NCBI GenBank assembly: GCA_032717465.1
Contig: CM064655.1
Coordinates: forward strand, 16,108,902-16,172,901
Reading direction: 5' to 3'
Source of the DNA: Coenobita brevimanus
Taxonomy: Eukaryota; Arthropoda; Malacostraca; Decapoda; Coenobitidae
Length of the DNA stretch: 64,000 nt
Positions within the stretch are counted from its first letter, which is position 1, and the number at the start of each line of letters is the position of its first letter. The position numbers and the translations under genes were made by a program. Positions 33,573 through 45,474 of the stretch are shown in pieces. The notes under the pieces were generated by a model. The model did not search any database. It was given only the letters and a program-made list of their open reading frames with translations, and had not been told where the DNA came from.

Positions 33573-34700
33573 TCTCATCATTTCCCATAACACTTAACAC
33601 ACATATTAAGTCATCCCAGAATCTATCTTTTTCTACATCATCAAAGCCAGCCTGTGGAGCATACCTCATTAAATTATATGAAACTGTAAGCCTACTGAGC
33701 AAAATTTGCAATACAGTACTATTATCATTTCAATCACTTTCATTACATTCCCGACATAATGTACCCATTTTTCCTTAACCAGTATACCCACACCACTGTA
33801 TCCATCTGCCCATCCCTGCCAAAATATCTTAAACTGACAATCCCTCCTGGCAATCATTCTGGCTGATCCTCCCCTATACCTAACCTCCTGCCACAGCCAA
33901 AATCCACCCACCTCCAACTCCCTACCTCAACCACCTGCCCCGCTCTACCTTTCGAAGTACCCACATTCCAAGATGCCACTCTGACCCCTTTGGGTGATTT
34001 AGTATCATCAGGCTTTTGCTTTTCCTCATTTTTGTCATGACATTAAAATTAAACAGTGGGAGAAAGAGACCACAGGCCTCACACACCTGCGTAGTCCCAA
34101 GTCCAGGCATGGGACCTGGGACCCTTAGCCCACCAACTGTAACCAGTGGCTGTGGAAGTGGCCTCGGGACACCCAGCAAGCGTGCCCTGGCACTGTGGCT
34201 GCCATGCCAATATTCACCTACTGATAAGGCAGCCTCCTGGGGCACTACTCCCTGGTTTGGGCTCCTCTCCTTTGGGTGGAAGTGGCAGCCTGGAAACTGC
34301 TCTGTCCAGTACCCTGCAGCACAGATCCAAGCCCCATCCCATCCAGGTCCCCAAAACTATGCTGGCGGAGCCTTTCATGCCACCTTTCAATAGGTCTGCC
34401 ACTAGGTAGTGGGTACAAAGTTTTCTGGCCCGATGCCCTTGCTGGCATCAACCTCTGTGACACTGTGGTGTACATTGTGTGATAAGTAAAGCGCATGAAC
34501 AATAATGCATGAGACAGAGAAAAGTGTTTGGGAGAGTATGCAGGTCTACTCTACATATTAGTGTCACACTGAAAAGGTCAGCAAAGGGGGATGGTCAGGA
34601 TATTAGGATGGCTAGTAAAACAGGTGCTCCAGCTCTCCCTGTCACCAGCATTCCAACTTCCCTTTGGAGTACCACAATGACTGGTTGGTGCTACAGCCTA

Positions 34701-35521
34701 TTTCCTGTAATACATGCTTCTGTGTTTGTTGAAATTGTGCCTATGCAATATCTGCTTAAAATGCAAAGACCAAAGACTGGAAAACACCTTCTTATCTATT
34801 ACATAATGCTGTAGTGGTTCCAATGCCCCTCTGCTATCCTGTGGTAGAAGAAAGGAGTGACTAGAGCTGTGACTTCTACTTTCTCAGATTTTTGTCCCAG
34901 AAGAGATAAGAGATACACCTCGGTCTCAATTAACGCTCGTACATGGTGGATGCATGAGCGTACGCTATTTGATATTGCGCTAACTGATACACATAACTTA
35001 TGGGGAAAAATTTATTTGGTGGATAAGTGACTCCAACTTTGGGGGTTAAACTTTTAAACACTGATAATTGCTCTAGTTCTTAATAATGGTGTATGTACAT
35101 ACATGCACACATGTACATCTATCCTAGATGAGTTGGTCTAAACTGGATTGCTGTCTCTCTCTCTCTCTCTCTCTCTTTCTCGTAAATAATAAAATAAGAA
35201 GTAATACGCACCCAAATTGCACCAAAATCACAAGAGTGGCTGAAAATGTTATTTTATATTGTGAATTACTTTGGTAAAATACAAGTATCTGGCGATTTTT
35301 TGCGATAATCAGTGAAGTCATATGCTAAGCGCATTAGCTAGCGAACATTTTTGCGGTTGCAAACTGTGCAGCTATGCTATGAAATGACTCATAAATGATA
35401 TTATATCATTAAGTTTCATTAAAGTAGGTGGTAATAAAAGTCTTTCATGAAGTTTTATAATGTCAAATGATTTTCCTCACATCACTACTGTTTTGCTAAA
35501 GTCTAGTGTAAACACTGTGGA
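34701..35521. other. Unassigned A/T-rich stretch
   Basis: No gene is recognised. 34915-34990 (ACACCTCGGTCTCAATTAAC, GCTCGTACATGG) looks like a pogo-type terminus whose partner was not located. 35153-35177 is a (CT)n microsatellite. Confidence 0.5.
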
Positions 35522-36030
35522 ATCCATCCACCCATCCATCATCCAATCCTACGTTGCTCCATGAGGAGCGTAGGAGCCCGGATCTAGGCAAGTTGGTCCT
35601 GACATTTAAGATGAGAGTGACTAGCCTCACTCATCCATGAGTGGCATTACGTGAGCAATAAACCCCAACCACCCCTTGGATATAAGCCATCACCGGCTCA
35701 ACCCGATTGGAGTGCTGTAATTACCCACTACACCACCTGATGCCAAAATTTGGTTATATGGTTACCACCCAGCACAGTAAATGGTTTCCTGGTGTACAGG
35801 ATACCATTTGGCTTGTCACTCAGTGTAAAGTCACCCACAAGCAAATGGAAGAGGAAAGAATGAAGGAAAGAAAGACAGAAGAGGGTGTGTAAAGTCAAAC
35901 ATAGGCAGAAGGACGAAGAATAAATGAAAGAAAGACAGAAGAGGATGGAATGAAAGAAGGATGGAGAAGAGAAAAGGGCAAACACACAAGAGCAGCACTA
36001 CAATGAATGAGTGGATGGTGTGTGTCCCCA
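35522..36030 (-). mobile_element. SINE F, full-length copy
   Basis: Minus strand: starts near 36030 (CACCATCCACTCATTCATTG), pyrimidine-rich region with repeated CTTTCTTTC phrases, stem-loop at 35779-35809 (one arm changed), tRNA-like boxes (inverted near 35690-35745), then CTCATCTTAAATGTCAGGACC, CTCCTACGCTCCTCATGG and a (GATGG)n tail at 35522-35545. About 505 bp. No coding capacity. Confidence 0.85.
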
Positions 36031-36062
36031 CCTACCCAATAAAATCATATGAGACTGGCTAG

Positions 36063-36065
<3 letters not shown>

Positions 36066-36121
<56 letters not shown>
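36066..36121. repeat. (GT)28 microsatellite
   Basis: Uninterrupted GT run directly beside the LINE N 3' end, possibly grown from the LINE tail. Confidence 0.95.
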
Positions 36122-36123
<2 letters not shown>

Positions 36124-36167
36124 CTTACCCAATTGTTCTTACCTAATTGTATCTTTACAGGAATGAG

Positions 36168-39100
36168 TCAAGCTCGTACTGTCCCGTGTCTTAAACCATA
36201 TTTATCGTACATATCCTTAAATTTGTGAACTGTTTTGGCACACACTATTTCATTCGGTAGTGCATTCCATTGATCAATTGCTCTGTTTGGGAAACTGAAT
36301 TTCCTTATGTCTTTATCACCTCTCTTCTTATGCAGTTTTTTGCAGTGTCCTCTTGCTGATGCTTCTCCATATGTTAAGTAATCATTTATGTCTATTTTCT
36401 CCTTCCCTGATATGCATTTATATAGCATTATCATGTCACCTCTTTTCCTTCTCTCCTGTAGTGTTGGTAGATTCAGTCTATTTAGTCTTTCTTCGTGGGT
36501 TAGGTCCCTTAAGCTTGGTATCCATCTTGTAGCGGCCCTTTGAACTTTTTCAATCTTGTCTATGTGCTTTTTGAGATGAGGACTGCAGACTACTGATGCA
36601 TATTCCAGGGTTGGTCTAATAAATGATGCTATTATCCTTCTTAGCATGTCTTCATTTATGTATGTGAATGCTATTCTCATATTTGAATGCATTGTATACA
36701 TGTTCCGTACCTTCTCGCTGATGTGGTCAGCCGGAGATAGTCTGTTACTGATAATCACATCTAGATCCTTCTCTCTTTCTGATGTGTATAGGGTTTTATT
36801 TCCTAACTTATAATCCCAATCAGGTCTTTTTCCACTTTTACCAAACTTGATTACATGACACTTGTCCACATTGAATTCCATTTGCCATGTATTACTCCAT
36901 TCATGGAGTTTATTTAATTCTTCTTGTAGCTCTTTACAAGAGTCTGTGTTAGTAATTCTCCTTTGTATTTTTGCATCATCTGCAAACATATTCAGATAGC
37001 TCTCATTTCCAGTGTTACTGTTTATATCATTTATATACCCTAAAAACATGATTGGTGCCAGCACTGAACCCTGTAGTACTCCACTAGTCACTTCTTTCCA
37101 TGATGAGTAGTTTCCTCTTAGTACTGTTCTCATTTTTCTGAGAAAATCTTGCATCCAACAAAACAGTTTGCCTCGAATTCCTCCTTGATGGTACAGTTTT
37201 CATAAAAGTCTTTGGTGTGGTACTGTGTCAAAAGCTTTCTTGAAATCTAAATAGATACTGTCCATCCATCCTTCTCTTTCCTGTATTGTGTTTGTTACTC
37301 TGTCATATTAGCTCAACAGATTAGTAACATATGATTTTCCTTTTCTGAAACCAAACTGTCCTTCTGTTATCATACTGTGTTCTTCTAGATGATTTACCCA
37401 AGCTTTTCTTATAAGCTTTTCTAATACCTTGCTTACAACACTGGTCAGTGATACTGGTCAGTAGCTGAGTGGATTTTGTCTATTTCCTTTCTTGAATATG
37501 GGGACAATATTTGATTTCTTCCAAATATCAGGTAGTTTACCTTGACTCAAGGATTTCTTGAAAATTAAAAATAATGGTTTACTTAACTCCTTTGCACATT
37601 CTCGTAGTACCCAACATGAAATTTCATCAGGACCACTTGCTTTTCCTCTGTCTAAGTTACTTAACTCCTCCTGTATTACTTTTTCTGCTATTTGTATATC
37701 TGGTAGTATGTGTGGACATGCATGTTCCACATAGTCCCTCTCAAAATTTTTTTGTTCTGTAAAAACTAATTGGAAATTCTTATTTAGTGCTTCACAAATA
37801 TCTTTTTCTTGTGTATAAGTGATTCCCTCGTCCGTAATGGATTGTATTATATCTTTTACTTTGGTTTTGCTTCTTATGTAGCTGTAAAACAGCTTTGGTT
37901 GATCACTAATTTTATTTATTATATCCTCCTCAACCTGTTTTTGGGCTTCCCTCCTTATTCTTGTATAATCGTTTCTTGCCTGTTTGTAATTATTATACGC
38001 CCTTTCACTATTGTGTCTTCTGTATCTATTCCACAACAAATCTTTTCTTTCTTTTGAATTTTTACATTCTATATTGAACCATTTCTGTATTTTCTTATCT
38101 GCTTCTTTGTGCTGTGGGATGTACTTTTGGACTCCTATTTCATAAAATTCACAGAATTTTTTATATACAGCATTTAAATCTTGTCCTCTAAGCTCATTTC
38201 ACTATTGTGTCTTCTGTATCTATTCCACAACAAATCTCTTCTTTCTTTTGAATTTTTACATTCTATATTGAACCATTTCTGTATTTTCTTATCTGCTTCT
38301 TTGTGCTGTGGGATGTACTTTTGGACTCCTATTTCATAAAATTCACATAATTTTTTATATACAGCATTTAAATCTTGTCCTCTAAGCTCATTTTCCCAAT
38401 CAACATCTAAGAAATACTTCTTTAGGTCTTGATAATTTCCCTTTTTATAGTTTAGGCTCTTTTTGTAACTTTCATTGCTGTTAACTATGTCATATGCTAT
38501 CCTGAAGTTGTAATTTAGTACTGCATGATCGCTTTTGCCGAGTGGAGGGTGATATATTAAACTGTCAATATCATTTTCTTGCCTAGTAAATATTAGATCT
38601 AGCACTGAAGGTACATCGAGTCCTCTTTTTCTGGTGGTTTCCCTCACATGTTGCATTAGGAAAAACTCTTGCACGAGATCCAGGAGCTTTTGGTTCCAAC
38701 AGCTTTCTTGGCTAATTATATCTAGAGTATTCCAATTTATATTTGTATTAAAATCTCCAGTTAGTATAATTCTTTCCGATTTCTCTTCCATTTTATGTAG
38801 TAATGATCTTAAACTCTGAATTGTACTCTCTGCCAGGTCCTCATATTCGTCTCTTTCCCATGTGTTTGATCTGGGTGGCATGTACAAATTGGCTACAATT
38901 ACTTTCCCTTCAGATGTGTTGATCTCTACTGCAATCAGTTCTACTTGTGATGGTATATGTAGTTTTATTTCATTGACTTTTAGATTTTTCTTAGTTAATA
39001 ATATAATTCCTCCTCCTTTTTTTAAATTTCTGTCTCTTCTCCATATATTGTATTCCTCTAAGTTTAGTATGTCACTGGATATCCTTGGTGTTAATTTTGT

Positions 39101-39346
39101 TTCAGTTTGGCATATTATTTGTGGTTCATTTTCTCTGACATAATCATTCATCTCGAGTAATTTAGATACCATTCCATCCACATTTGAGTACATCAACTTT
39201 ATCATCTTGTTTATATACTTGTCATGACATGGTTCTACTACCTTCCTCCTTTTTATTCCCTCCTGTTTGTGTACCACTTTCGTACCTGCAATCCTATTAC
39301 TTTGTAAAAAAAAATGTGTTCTTCTCCTCTTCTGATCTTCCCTCAT
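36168..39346 (-). pseudogene. LINE N ORF2 (endonuclease and reverse transcriptase)
   Basis: AP-type endonuclease: LMYSNVDGMVSKLLEMND, ICQTETKL, RRDRNLKKGGGIILL, VIVANLYMPPRSN, IILTGDFNTNINW, DLIFTRQENDIDSL, PLGKSDHAVL (SDH catalytic pair). Then a linker (RRDLLWNRYRRHN), RT fingers (LDRGKASGPDEISCWVLREC), DFKKAFDTVP, EVTSGVLQGSVLAPIMFLGY and NMFADDAKIQRR. The C-terminus runs to RHGTVRA. Damage: a 194-bp tandem duplication (38003-38390) shifts the frame, and stops lie in 37155-37457. Otherwise well preserved. It would nick target DNA and copy its own RNA there. Confidence 0.9.
38003..38390. repeat. 194-bp tandem duplication in LINE N ORF2
   Basis: 38003-38196 and 38197-38390 differ at about two positions. 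194 is not a multiple of three, so it breaks the frame between the endonuclease and RT. Confidence 0.95.
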
Positions 39347-42033
39347 TTTTTGTTTTTGCTTCCTCCCTCTTCTCTTTCAGTAATTCCAGTTCCTCTTGTG
39401 TTAGGCATCTTTTTATCCATACATTTTTGAACTCCTCTTTTTCCATAAGATTCTTTGCATTTTTTAGTATCTCCTCCACAGTGTTTACACTCTGGAAAGT
39501 CACCTTTAGAGGTCTGGTCTTGCTTTTCTCGTATTTCCCTAACCTTTTGTGTTCCTCTATGTCTTTACTACCGATTTCCTCTGATACTTCTTTCAGTAAG
39601 CTCATTACATTTGCCATCTCCTTTTTGTCTCGTGATCTTGTTTTTTACTTCTTCCTCTTCTATACCAGTGATTACTATAGATTTGTTTATATCTACTGAA
39701 TCTCTGACTAACTTTGGATTGTTTTGGATTATTCTTTTCACTTCCTGTTTAACCCTTACACCGCGGGCATGTTTCCCAATGTTTTGCGTTTCCCGCGGGG
39801 TTATTAGGGCTCCGACAGACTCTCAAAAAATATTTGCCAAAAAAATTTATTAGTCCTAGAATATTAAAATTACATATGCATATGGCACATACCTTCAGCT
39901 TTCTCCTGGGATGTTTGTTGAGCCTTTGTCGATTACCGTAGGACTTGTGGAGACCTCTGAAGTTGGGTAACGAAGTCTCCACTTTACACTTCCCGACAAC
40001 CCGTAATATGATTACCACAGCCAGATATTAACACTATAAACACTACTCTATGATTATCAAGTAGTTTGGGATCCATACTCCAAATAAAAACCACTGTGAA
40101 AGCAATGAAAATTACGAGCGCGTATGACCTTCCCACTTGCGCTAGTTCGCTGTTGGTATTCTGTCATTTATTATTCATAAAACCCCTCACACTGTATATT
40201 TCTATTACTATATAACACTTATATATATCTACAGTCTTTATCCATAAGTTTCCTTCAGTAGTATTAGTTTAGTCACTGTAGGGATTCAATTTCTTTCAGT
40301 AAAATACGTAGCATTCACTTTCTCGTCCTGTATACTAGCACTGAGAGTGAATGTCACTTTCACCTTCACTCTCATAACTCACAGTATTCAGACATGCTAG
40401 AGTGAAACTTTCACTTTCATTACTCCGAAGGTATATACTCATATTCTTATAATACAGTACTACGCAATTACATTTCTATTTACGTTCTTTATTTTATTTA
40501 CGTTATTTACATTTCTATTTTATTTACACTGTGTTATGCACTGTCACTTGAAGTAACTTATAATCCACTGTTCACGTATATTTACATTCATTATTTTCAC
40601 TTGCTGCTTACACATTATTTACAACACCACTTGCACTGTTTTACTCAACAGAAAGATCGTAGTCACTCTTTTATTAATTGTCAGCCCTTTACCTCTTTCC
40701 ACACGAGGTTTAGTAGGGGGTACAGGTCACAGGGCTCTTTGCATGGGGGTGAAAAGTGCCTGAAGTTAGCAAGAGCAAACAGACGTTTCCTTCACATTGG
40801 AAGATGAGAGTGAACTGATAAGGGTGGGTCAGGGTGGTGGCCTACCTAGGGAAATGCATTACTGCCAATGTTAGCCTCTTGACAGCAGCTAATATATAGC
40901 AGTGAAATGATTGGCAGGAAATCTAGACAATACATTATAAATTTGGTAGTTCCAGGTGAATGTAAATATCACTTAGGCTTCTCCCTTCCCTCCTTATATG
41001 TATATTTATTACGAAAATAGATTATACGGCATATTTCAAGGGGAAATAAACAGCGAAAATTAGCGAACGAGTGCACGTGAGGTGCTGTCAGGTGATAATT
41101 AGCCAATTCCAGGTGTATGGCACTCTCACTTACCTTATTTCTTTCTTGTATATATTATTTGGTATAAGAATAGGGCATAGGGCTTATTTCAATGGATGAA
41201 ATCAGTGAAAAATTCCAGGGAAGATTTACTTAGCGTAGCACGGCCGGGCAGGCGAGAGGATAGGGTAATGGAGGGGAGGTAGGAAGGGGAGTCAAGAACG
41301 GGGAGAAATGGCTAAATTGTCAACAATGGATGGGAGTACAAATGAGATTAGGAGTGCTGACTAGTGTTGGACACTGGCAGTACTGATAGACGATACAAGC
41401 CACCACTTGAAAGCCTGGGTGAATTCAAAATAACACAGAATCACAAAAGTGACGCCCTGTGGTATGATCCTTTGCTCCCACGCGTCACAAAAGTCATGCC
41501 CCGCGGTTAAGGGGTTAATGCTTTTTTTCTTCCAACCTTGTTTCTAAGTCTTTCTTTACTTTCACCATTTCAGCATATGTGGTTTCCACATCATTTTTGT
41601 AGCTTTGCACAGCTTCATTCATCTGTGTTATCTTCTCCTCAATATCACTGCTCTGGTCTATCAGACTGCTTACTTGCCTAATTGTCTCTGTATCATTTTT
41701 TAACTCTTCCATAACACTCTCGTGATTGACTACTGTACTTGCCATTTCACTCATTTTCTTCCTAAGTGTACTCAATTCCACTGTTAGTTCACTGATGGCT
41801 GTGTCTTTCTTGTTGGCCTCCCTTCCTAGTTTTTGTATTTCTTCCTTTTACAAGTGCATCTGCTTCTTTATTTCATCAATTTCATTTTTGAAAGCCATTT
41901 CTAGTTTGTATACATGTTCAACCAGTCTATTGTGAGTCTCCACTTCAACCAGTTCTTGGTAGAAATCATCATCTTGCTTTCTACCTTTATCCCTTTTCTT
42001 TTCCAAATTTGCTTTACTAAAGCATGTGTTCAT
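39297..42033 (-). pseudogene. LINE N ORF1 (coiled coil plus RRM-like), split by S2
   Basis: Reading from 42033: MNTCFSKANLEKKRDKGRK, a long heptad-rich coiled coil (LEMAFKNEIDEIKKQMHL, stop near 41850, then LSTLRKKMSEMAS and VKVKKDLETRLEEKKH), the S2 insertion at TTAA, then VKQEVKRIIQNNPKLVRD, INKSIVITGIEEEE, HKRLGKYEKSKTRPLKVTF and KNVWIKRCLTQEE. The second half resembles the RRM-like RNA-binding part of LINE ORF1 proteins. Predicted role: RNA-binding chaperone in the retrotransposition particle. The N-terminal portion starts inside what is taken as the element 5' end. Confidence 0.75.
39753..41514. mobile_element. piggyBac-type non-autonomous element S2
   Basis: TTAA at 39749-39752 and 41515-41518. 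Left CCCTTACACCGCGGGC, right (inverted) CCCCTTAACCGCGGGG. Homologous to S1 over most of its length without S1's internal duplication. The short minus-strand frame with GKCKVETSLP and RRKLKVCAI recurs at 39850-40018. Removing S2 restores LINE N ORF1. Confidence 0.9.
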
Positions 42034-42190
42034 TTTGCAATACCAAAAGCACAGAGTACATGTACTTACATTCCCCGTGCAGCTGTAGTCTAAACAAACC
42101 TCAGCTGACTGAGCGCATTCTTTCGCCTCTTGGTTCTCTTTTCTGTTTGAACAAGTCTTGTTTAAACTTCTTATTATTTTTTTCCTTTTA

Positions 42191-43133
42191 ATAATGGAAA
42201 ATCATTTAGTCTAACCTGGTACAGAGCTTGACTCATATAAAGATACTAATTTAGGTAATGCCACTGGCCGTGCTGGCTCGGTACGGAGCGCCGACGTCGC
42301 ACGTCTGCTATCTCTGACTCCCAGTGTGTGTGTATGTGTGTGTGTGTGTGTGTTTTTAATATTATTATTGTAATTATTGTGATGTGACAACATGGCAGTA
42401 GCCCTAATTTGTATGAAAAAAATCTTGTGGTTTGGTGGATATTTCCGCCTCACTGGGCTACTTCCAGCGTCAGACGGTCAAAACACACCTTGTATTCTCT
42501 CAAATCATTCTCCAGGCTGGGAGTACCTACAGACATGCAGTTTGTTGCAAACAACGATAAAAAGATTGAAGCTTCTCTGACAAAAATTTTAGCTCTTAAG
42601 ATTAATGATAGGTACATTAAAACACAAGTTGAAAACACACTGTTTTTTCCTTATTTCTCAGCACTGAGCACATAAGCTTTCGTCAAGGCTGCTGCAGCCA
42701 AAGGGTTAAGGCATCTACTGCAGCCAAGATTCGGCTGATCTGCACCATGGAGAGCTCTCCTGGTGTTTTTGATGTTGCTGGCATTGGTGTAACCTTCTCG
42801 TATCTCGCCTCCTGTAATGCATCCTTGATACATGTTGCAGTAATTGCATCTCCTGTCGTGGTGGTTTCACCAGCATTGTTAATATCAGATGTTGAGGATA
42901 TTAACAGACAGCTCACGCTATTTGTGAATCATGCTATTTGATCACAAGCTAACTGGGACCAAGGTGTATACGCTTGTCTTCCAACAGCAAGTGAATGCAT
43001 AAAAGATGTCTGTGCAGTGATGAAAAACAAATAATTATTAAGATTACTGACATTCATGATAAATAGTTTTCCCTAATCTACATATATTGTAATAACTCTA
43101 AGTATTTAAACTACATCTATGCAGACTGCTTAC
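42191..43133. other. Probable Ecm29 intron, no exon recognised
   Basis: (GT)n lies at 42325-42353. Reading frames at 42409-42675 (plus) and 42683-42916 (minus; SMVQISRILAAVDALTLWLQ) are open for 78-88 codons but match nothing known to me, including the next expected part of ECM29. The start of the intron (GTAAGC, inverted) is at 43128-43133. Confidence 0.5.
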
Positions 43134-43317
43134 CCTGAGGGAGCTTTGCCTAACTCCCCCTCCTGGAAGATACGTGTATCCTCAGTAACATTTTGTATGC
43201 TGCGCTTGCCTTCTGTCAATGTCTGTACCAATCCCTCCACCATCGACTGTCTTGTTGCTTCTGAGCAGCATTCATATACAACACCTAAACCTTTTGAAGC
43301 TGCATCTTGAATTAAGT
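43134..43317 (-). CDS. Ecm29: ECM29 proteasome adaptor/scaffold, internal exon c
   Basis: 184-nt exon, minus strand. The acceptor is TTTATTTACAG upstream of 43317 and the donor is GTAAGC from 43133. It begins with two bases of a codon completed by the G left over from the exon at 61945-62059, giving GDNND-LIQDAASKGLGVVYE. It continues MVEGLVQTLTEGKRSI, FQEGELGKAPSG. This matches the ECM29 region that reads NDELSQDVASKGLGLVYE and GGALGKTPDG in vertebrates. ECM29 is a large HEAT-repeat protein that binds the 26S proteasome and tethers it to membranes or motors. No stop interrupts the exon. The following exon is not found in the remaining 43 kb. Confidence 0.93.
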
Positions 43318-44366
43318 CTGTAAATAAACATAATCTGATGATTTATACTGCACTGTAAAATAAATGAAAGTGCATTAAGACTTCAGAAATACATGTACTG
43401 CATGACAGTCATTTAACTGCATTATGCAAGCTGAAATTATGGTAAGAGGAACATGGAAGACAGTGAGTGTGTGGGGTACTCAAAGGGAAAGATTCCAAAA
43501 GGAAAAGCTGAGCAACAAATCATCTGGAGATCAGTATGAACAAAAGTGGAGGAATTTTAATTCAGGATTAATGAATTGAGAGCATTTGGATTAAGAAAAT
43601 TTGTGGAAGGCATACATGAAGTGTTTGGTTAAATATGCTAAACTGTGTTAGCTGCAATGGTATCAACTACAGTATTCAGATGGGGACAGCTTAGTAGTAT
43701 GTGGAGGCTGAAAGTACACCGGAGATAAAATTGGTAAAGTCACTAAGATGGATGGAAAAAAAGGAATTCTGATAAATGAAAAGGAAATACAGAGAGAGTA
43801 AGAAATGTGTGAAGATGTTACTTTTTAAAAAGGAAGAAGGATTCACAGCATATTCTGGGGTACATTGAATGTAAACTACACTCAAATCTCCAATAACATG
43901 GCACTGAGTAACGTGGTTTTGAAGCTATACAATCACCAACTCTGTGACAAACCTTGAGTAACACAGGGTTTGTCTCAAAATTGCGCAGTTCATTCCCATG
44001 CAGTGACATCATGCACCTAACTCACTGTGACTGACAGCTCAATTCATCTCATGCTGTACATGGTTGGCTTGACTTAACTTCCACAGTTCCACTCAGAGCT
44101 GCCATTTGGTAGGATATCGTCTGTTAGCTTTGGGGGGGAGGGGGAGGAGTCGATGATGTAAGTTGGAACTTTGGGGGGGGGGGCGCCTGTGCATGAGTTG
44201 ACTGCATATCGTAATAAATCTCAATATAGTATGATGTGTTTAGCATATTTTTAATCATCATCATTATTGACATAACATGATACAGTCTGTATGAGTGACA
44301 TGGTATTAACCGTTGAGGAGAGGGTGACCATTCTTGCCTGTACCATAGGAGGGTAAAATGGCTTAC

Positions 44367-44725
44367 CTGCGATTCTTTCCTTCATTCTTTCCTCTTCCTT
44401 CTGCCTATGGGTGACTCTACACTGGGTGACAAGCCAAATGGTTTCCTGTACACCAGGAAACCATTTACTATGCTGGGGGGCAACCATATAACCAAATTTT
44501 GGCACCTGTTGGTTTAGTGGGCAATTACAGAGCTGCAATCGGATTGTGCCGGTGAAGGTTTATACCCAAGGGGTGGATGGGGTTTATTGTTCATGTAATG
44601 CCACTCAGAGATGAGTGAGGCTGGTCACTCTCATCTTAGATGTCAGGACCTTGCCTAGGCCTGGGCTCCTATGCTCCTCGTGGGGCAACGTAGGATTGGA
44701 TGATGAATGAATGATGAATGTCTGG
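44367..44725 (+). mobile_element. SINE F, 5'-truncated, well preserved
   Basis: Pyrimidine-rich part, stem-loop 44436-44466 (AAATGGTTTCCTG, loop TACAC, CAGGAAACCATTT: perfect), Pol III-like box A TGGTTTAGTGGG (44510-44521) and box B GGTTTATACCC (44557-44567), then CATCTTAGATGTCAGGACC, CTCCTCGTGGGGCAACG and a (GATGAAT)n tail. Confidence 0.88.
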
Positions 44726-45474
44726 AAAATCTATAAGCCACAGCACGTCACATCCTGGTAGGTTGTATGGCTACTGACCTTTATTTTCCATTATATATGA
44801 CACCTGATACTTCTGGATCATAGTACTGTGGCTTACCATGCACACATTTTCTCTGCATCATTTGGATACAGCACATTGTCTGCTTTGAATGTAAAGGGAT
44901 AACTAATGCTCCCAGTATGCGGACATTCACAACTGTATGACTGCTATGAATTACCACACCAACCATTGCAACAGCTTAATATACCCTGTATGTCATACTA
45001 AGGCTTCACAAATGCGTACAGTAGGTGCAAACAGCAAGTATTGTTTTTTCTTATGCACAAATGACATTTAGAAATGGTAATGCATCATTTTAGCAAATTC
45101 TTTTTTAATTTTTAAGTTATGTTGCAATGCCACTTACCTATTCATAATAATAACAATTCATAATAAACATGAGCAGTAGACATCACATTAGAATGTGATG
45201 CCATAACACACATGAAAATCGGCAGCCCTGGTCCCACTCCCACTTCATCCCTCACATCTCACCAACGTCTAGTTGCTTTACTGTAGTGTGATTTTTTTGT
45301 GTTTGTAAGTGCTGAGAGAGGTCACTGACTCTTAGCCATGCCATGACAACATCAGTGGTTGGGGGTGGGGGAAGACTGCTGAGGAGATACGCAACATCAT
45401 CACATCAATACGCAACCCAGGTTTTGTTACTGCTATGTTAATGTTTTTTAACTGTCATATGTTTTGTTTAGTGG
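44726..45474. other. Unassigned A/T-rich intronic stretch
   Basis: No repeat family, RNA gene or coding frame is recognised. Confidence 0.5.

Larger units (their letters stand above)
29930..34700 (-). mobile_element. LINE B3, old near-full-length copy
   Basis: Minus strand family B from its 3' tail (29930-30000) to its 5' end near 34700 (TAGCACCAACCAG inverted). Recognisable pieces: RWMCSASLDAWPGEARF (30250), a TDDLLLIAENEREAEERFRR block (30880), LERAFDRVPREVVKWEMS (31130), VNSEDIKDALIEHYNWLQ (32140), endonuclease parts near 33300-33900 (RYRGGSARMIARRDC, FWQGWADGYSGVGILV). Dozens of substitutions, stops and frameshifts make it much older than B1, B2 and B4. It is interrupted by LINE A4, a LINE C fragment and a tRNA-like SINE. 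29677-29929 before it holds a CAGTAGACCCTTGCTATAAC-type terminus and nothing else. Confidence 0.85.
36123..42190 (-). mobile_element. LINE N (CR1-like), near complete, split by piggyBac-type S2
   Basis: Minus strand element with ORF1 (42033 to 39297) and ORF2 (39346 to 36168). The 3' end has two 14-bp direct repeats (AATTAGGTAAGAAC and AATTGGGTAAGAAC, inverted at 36123-36150), the kind of short repeat that ends CR1 elements. CR1 affinity also rests on DFKKAFDTVPHQRL, NMFADDAK and the PTLEYASVVCSPHLKKHIDKI to WNALPNEIV C-terminus. The 5' boundary near 42190 is approximate. TTAA-flanked S2 (39753-41514) sits within ORF1. Confidence 0.88.

Noticed and set aside
42683..42916. Possible next exon of ECM29 just downstream of exon c
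   Set aside because: The peptide does not resemble the expected ECM29 continuation, and no acceptor in the right phase was seen.
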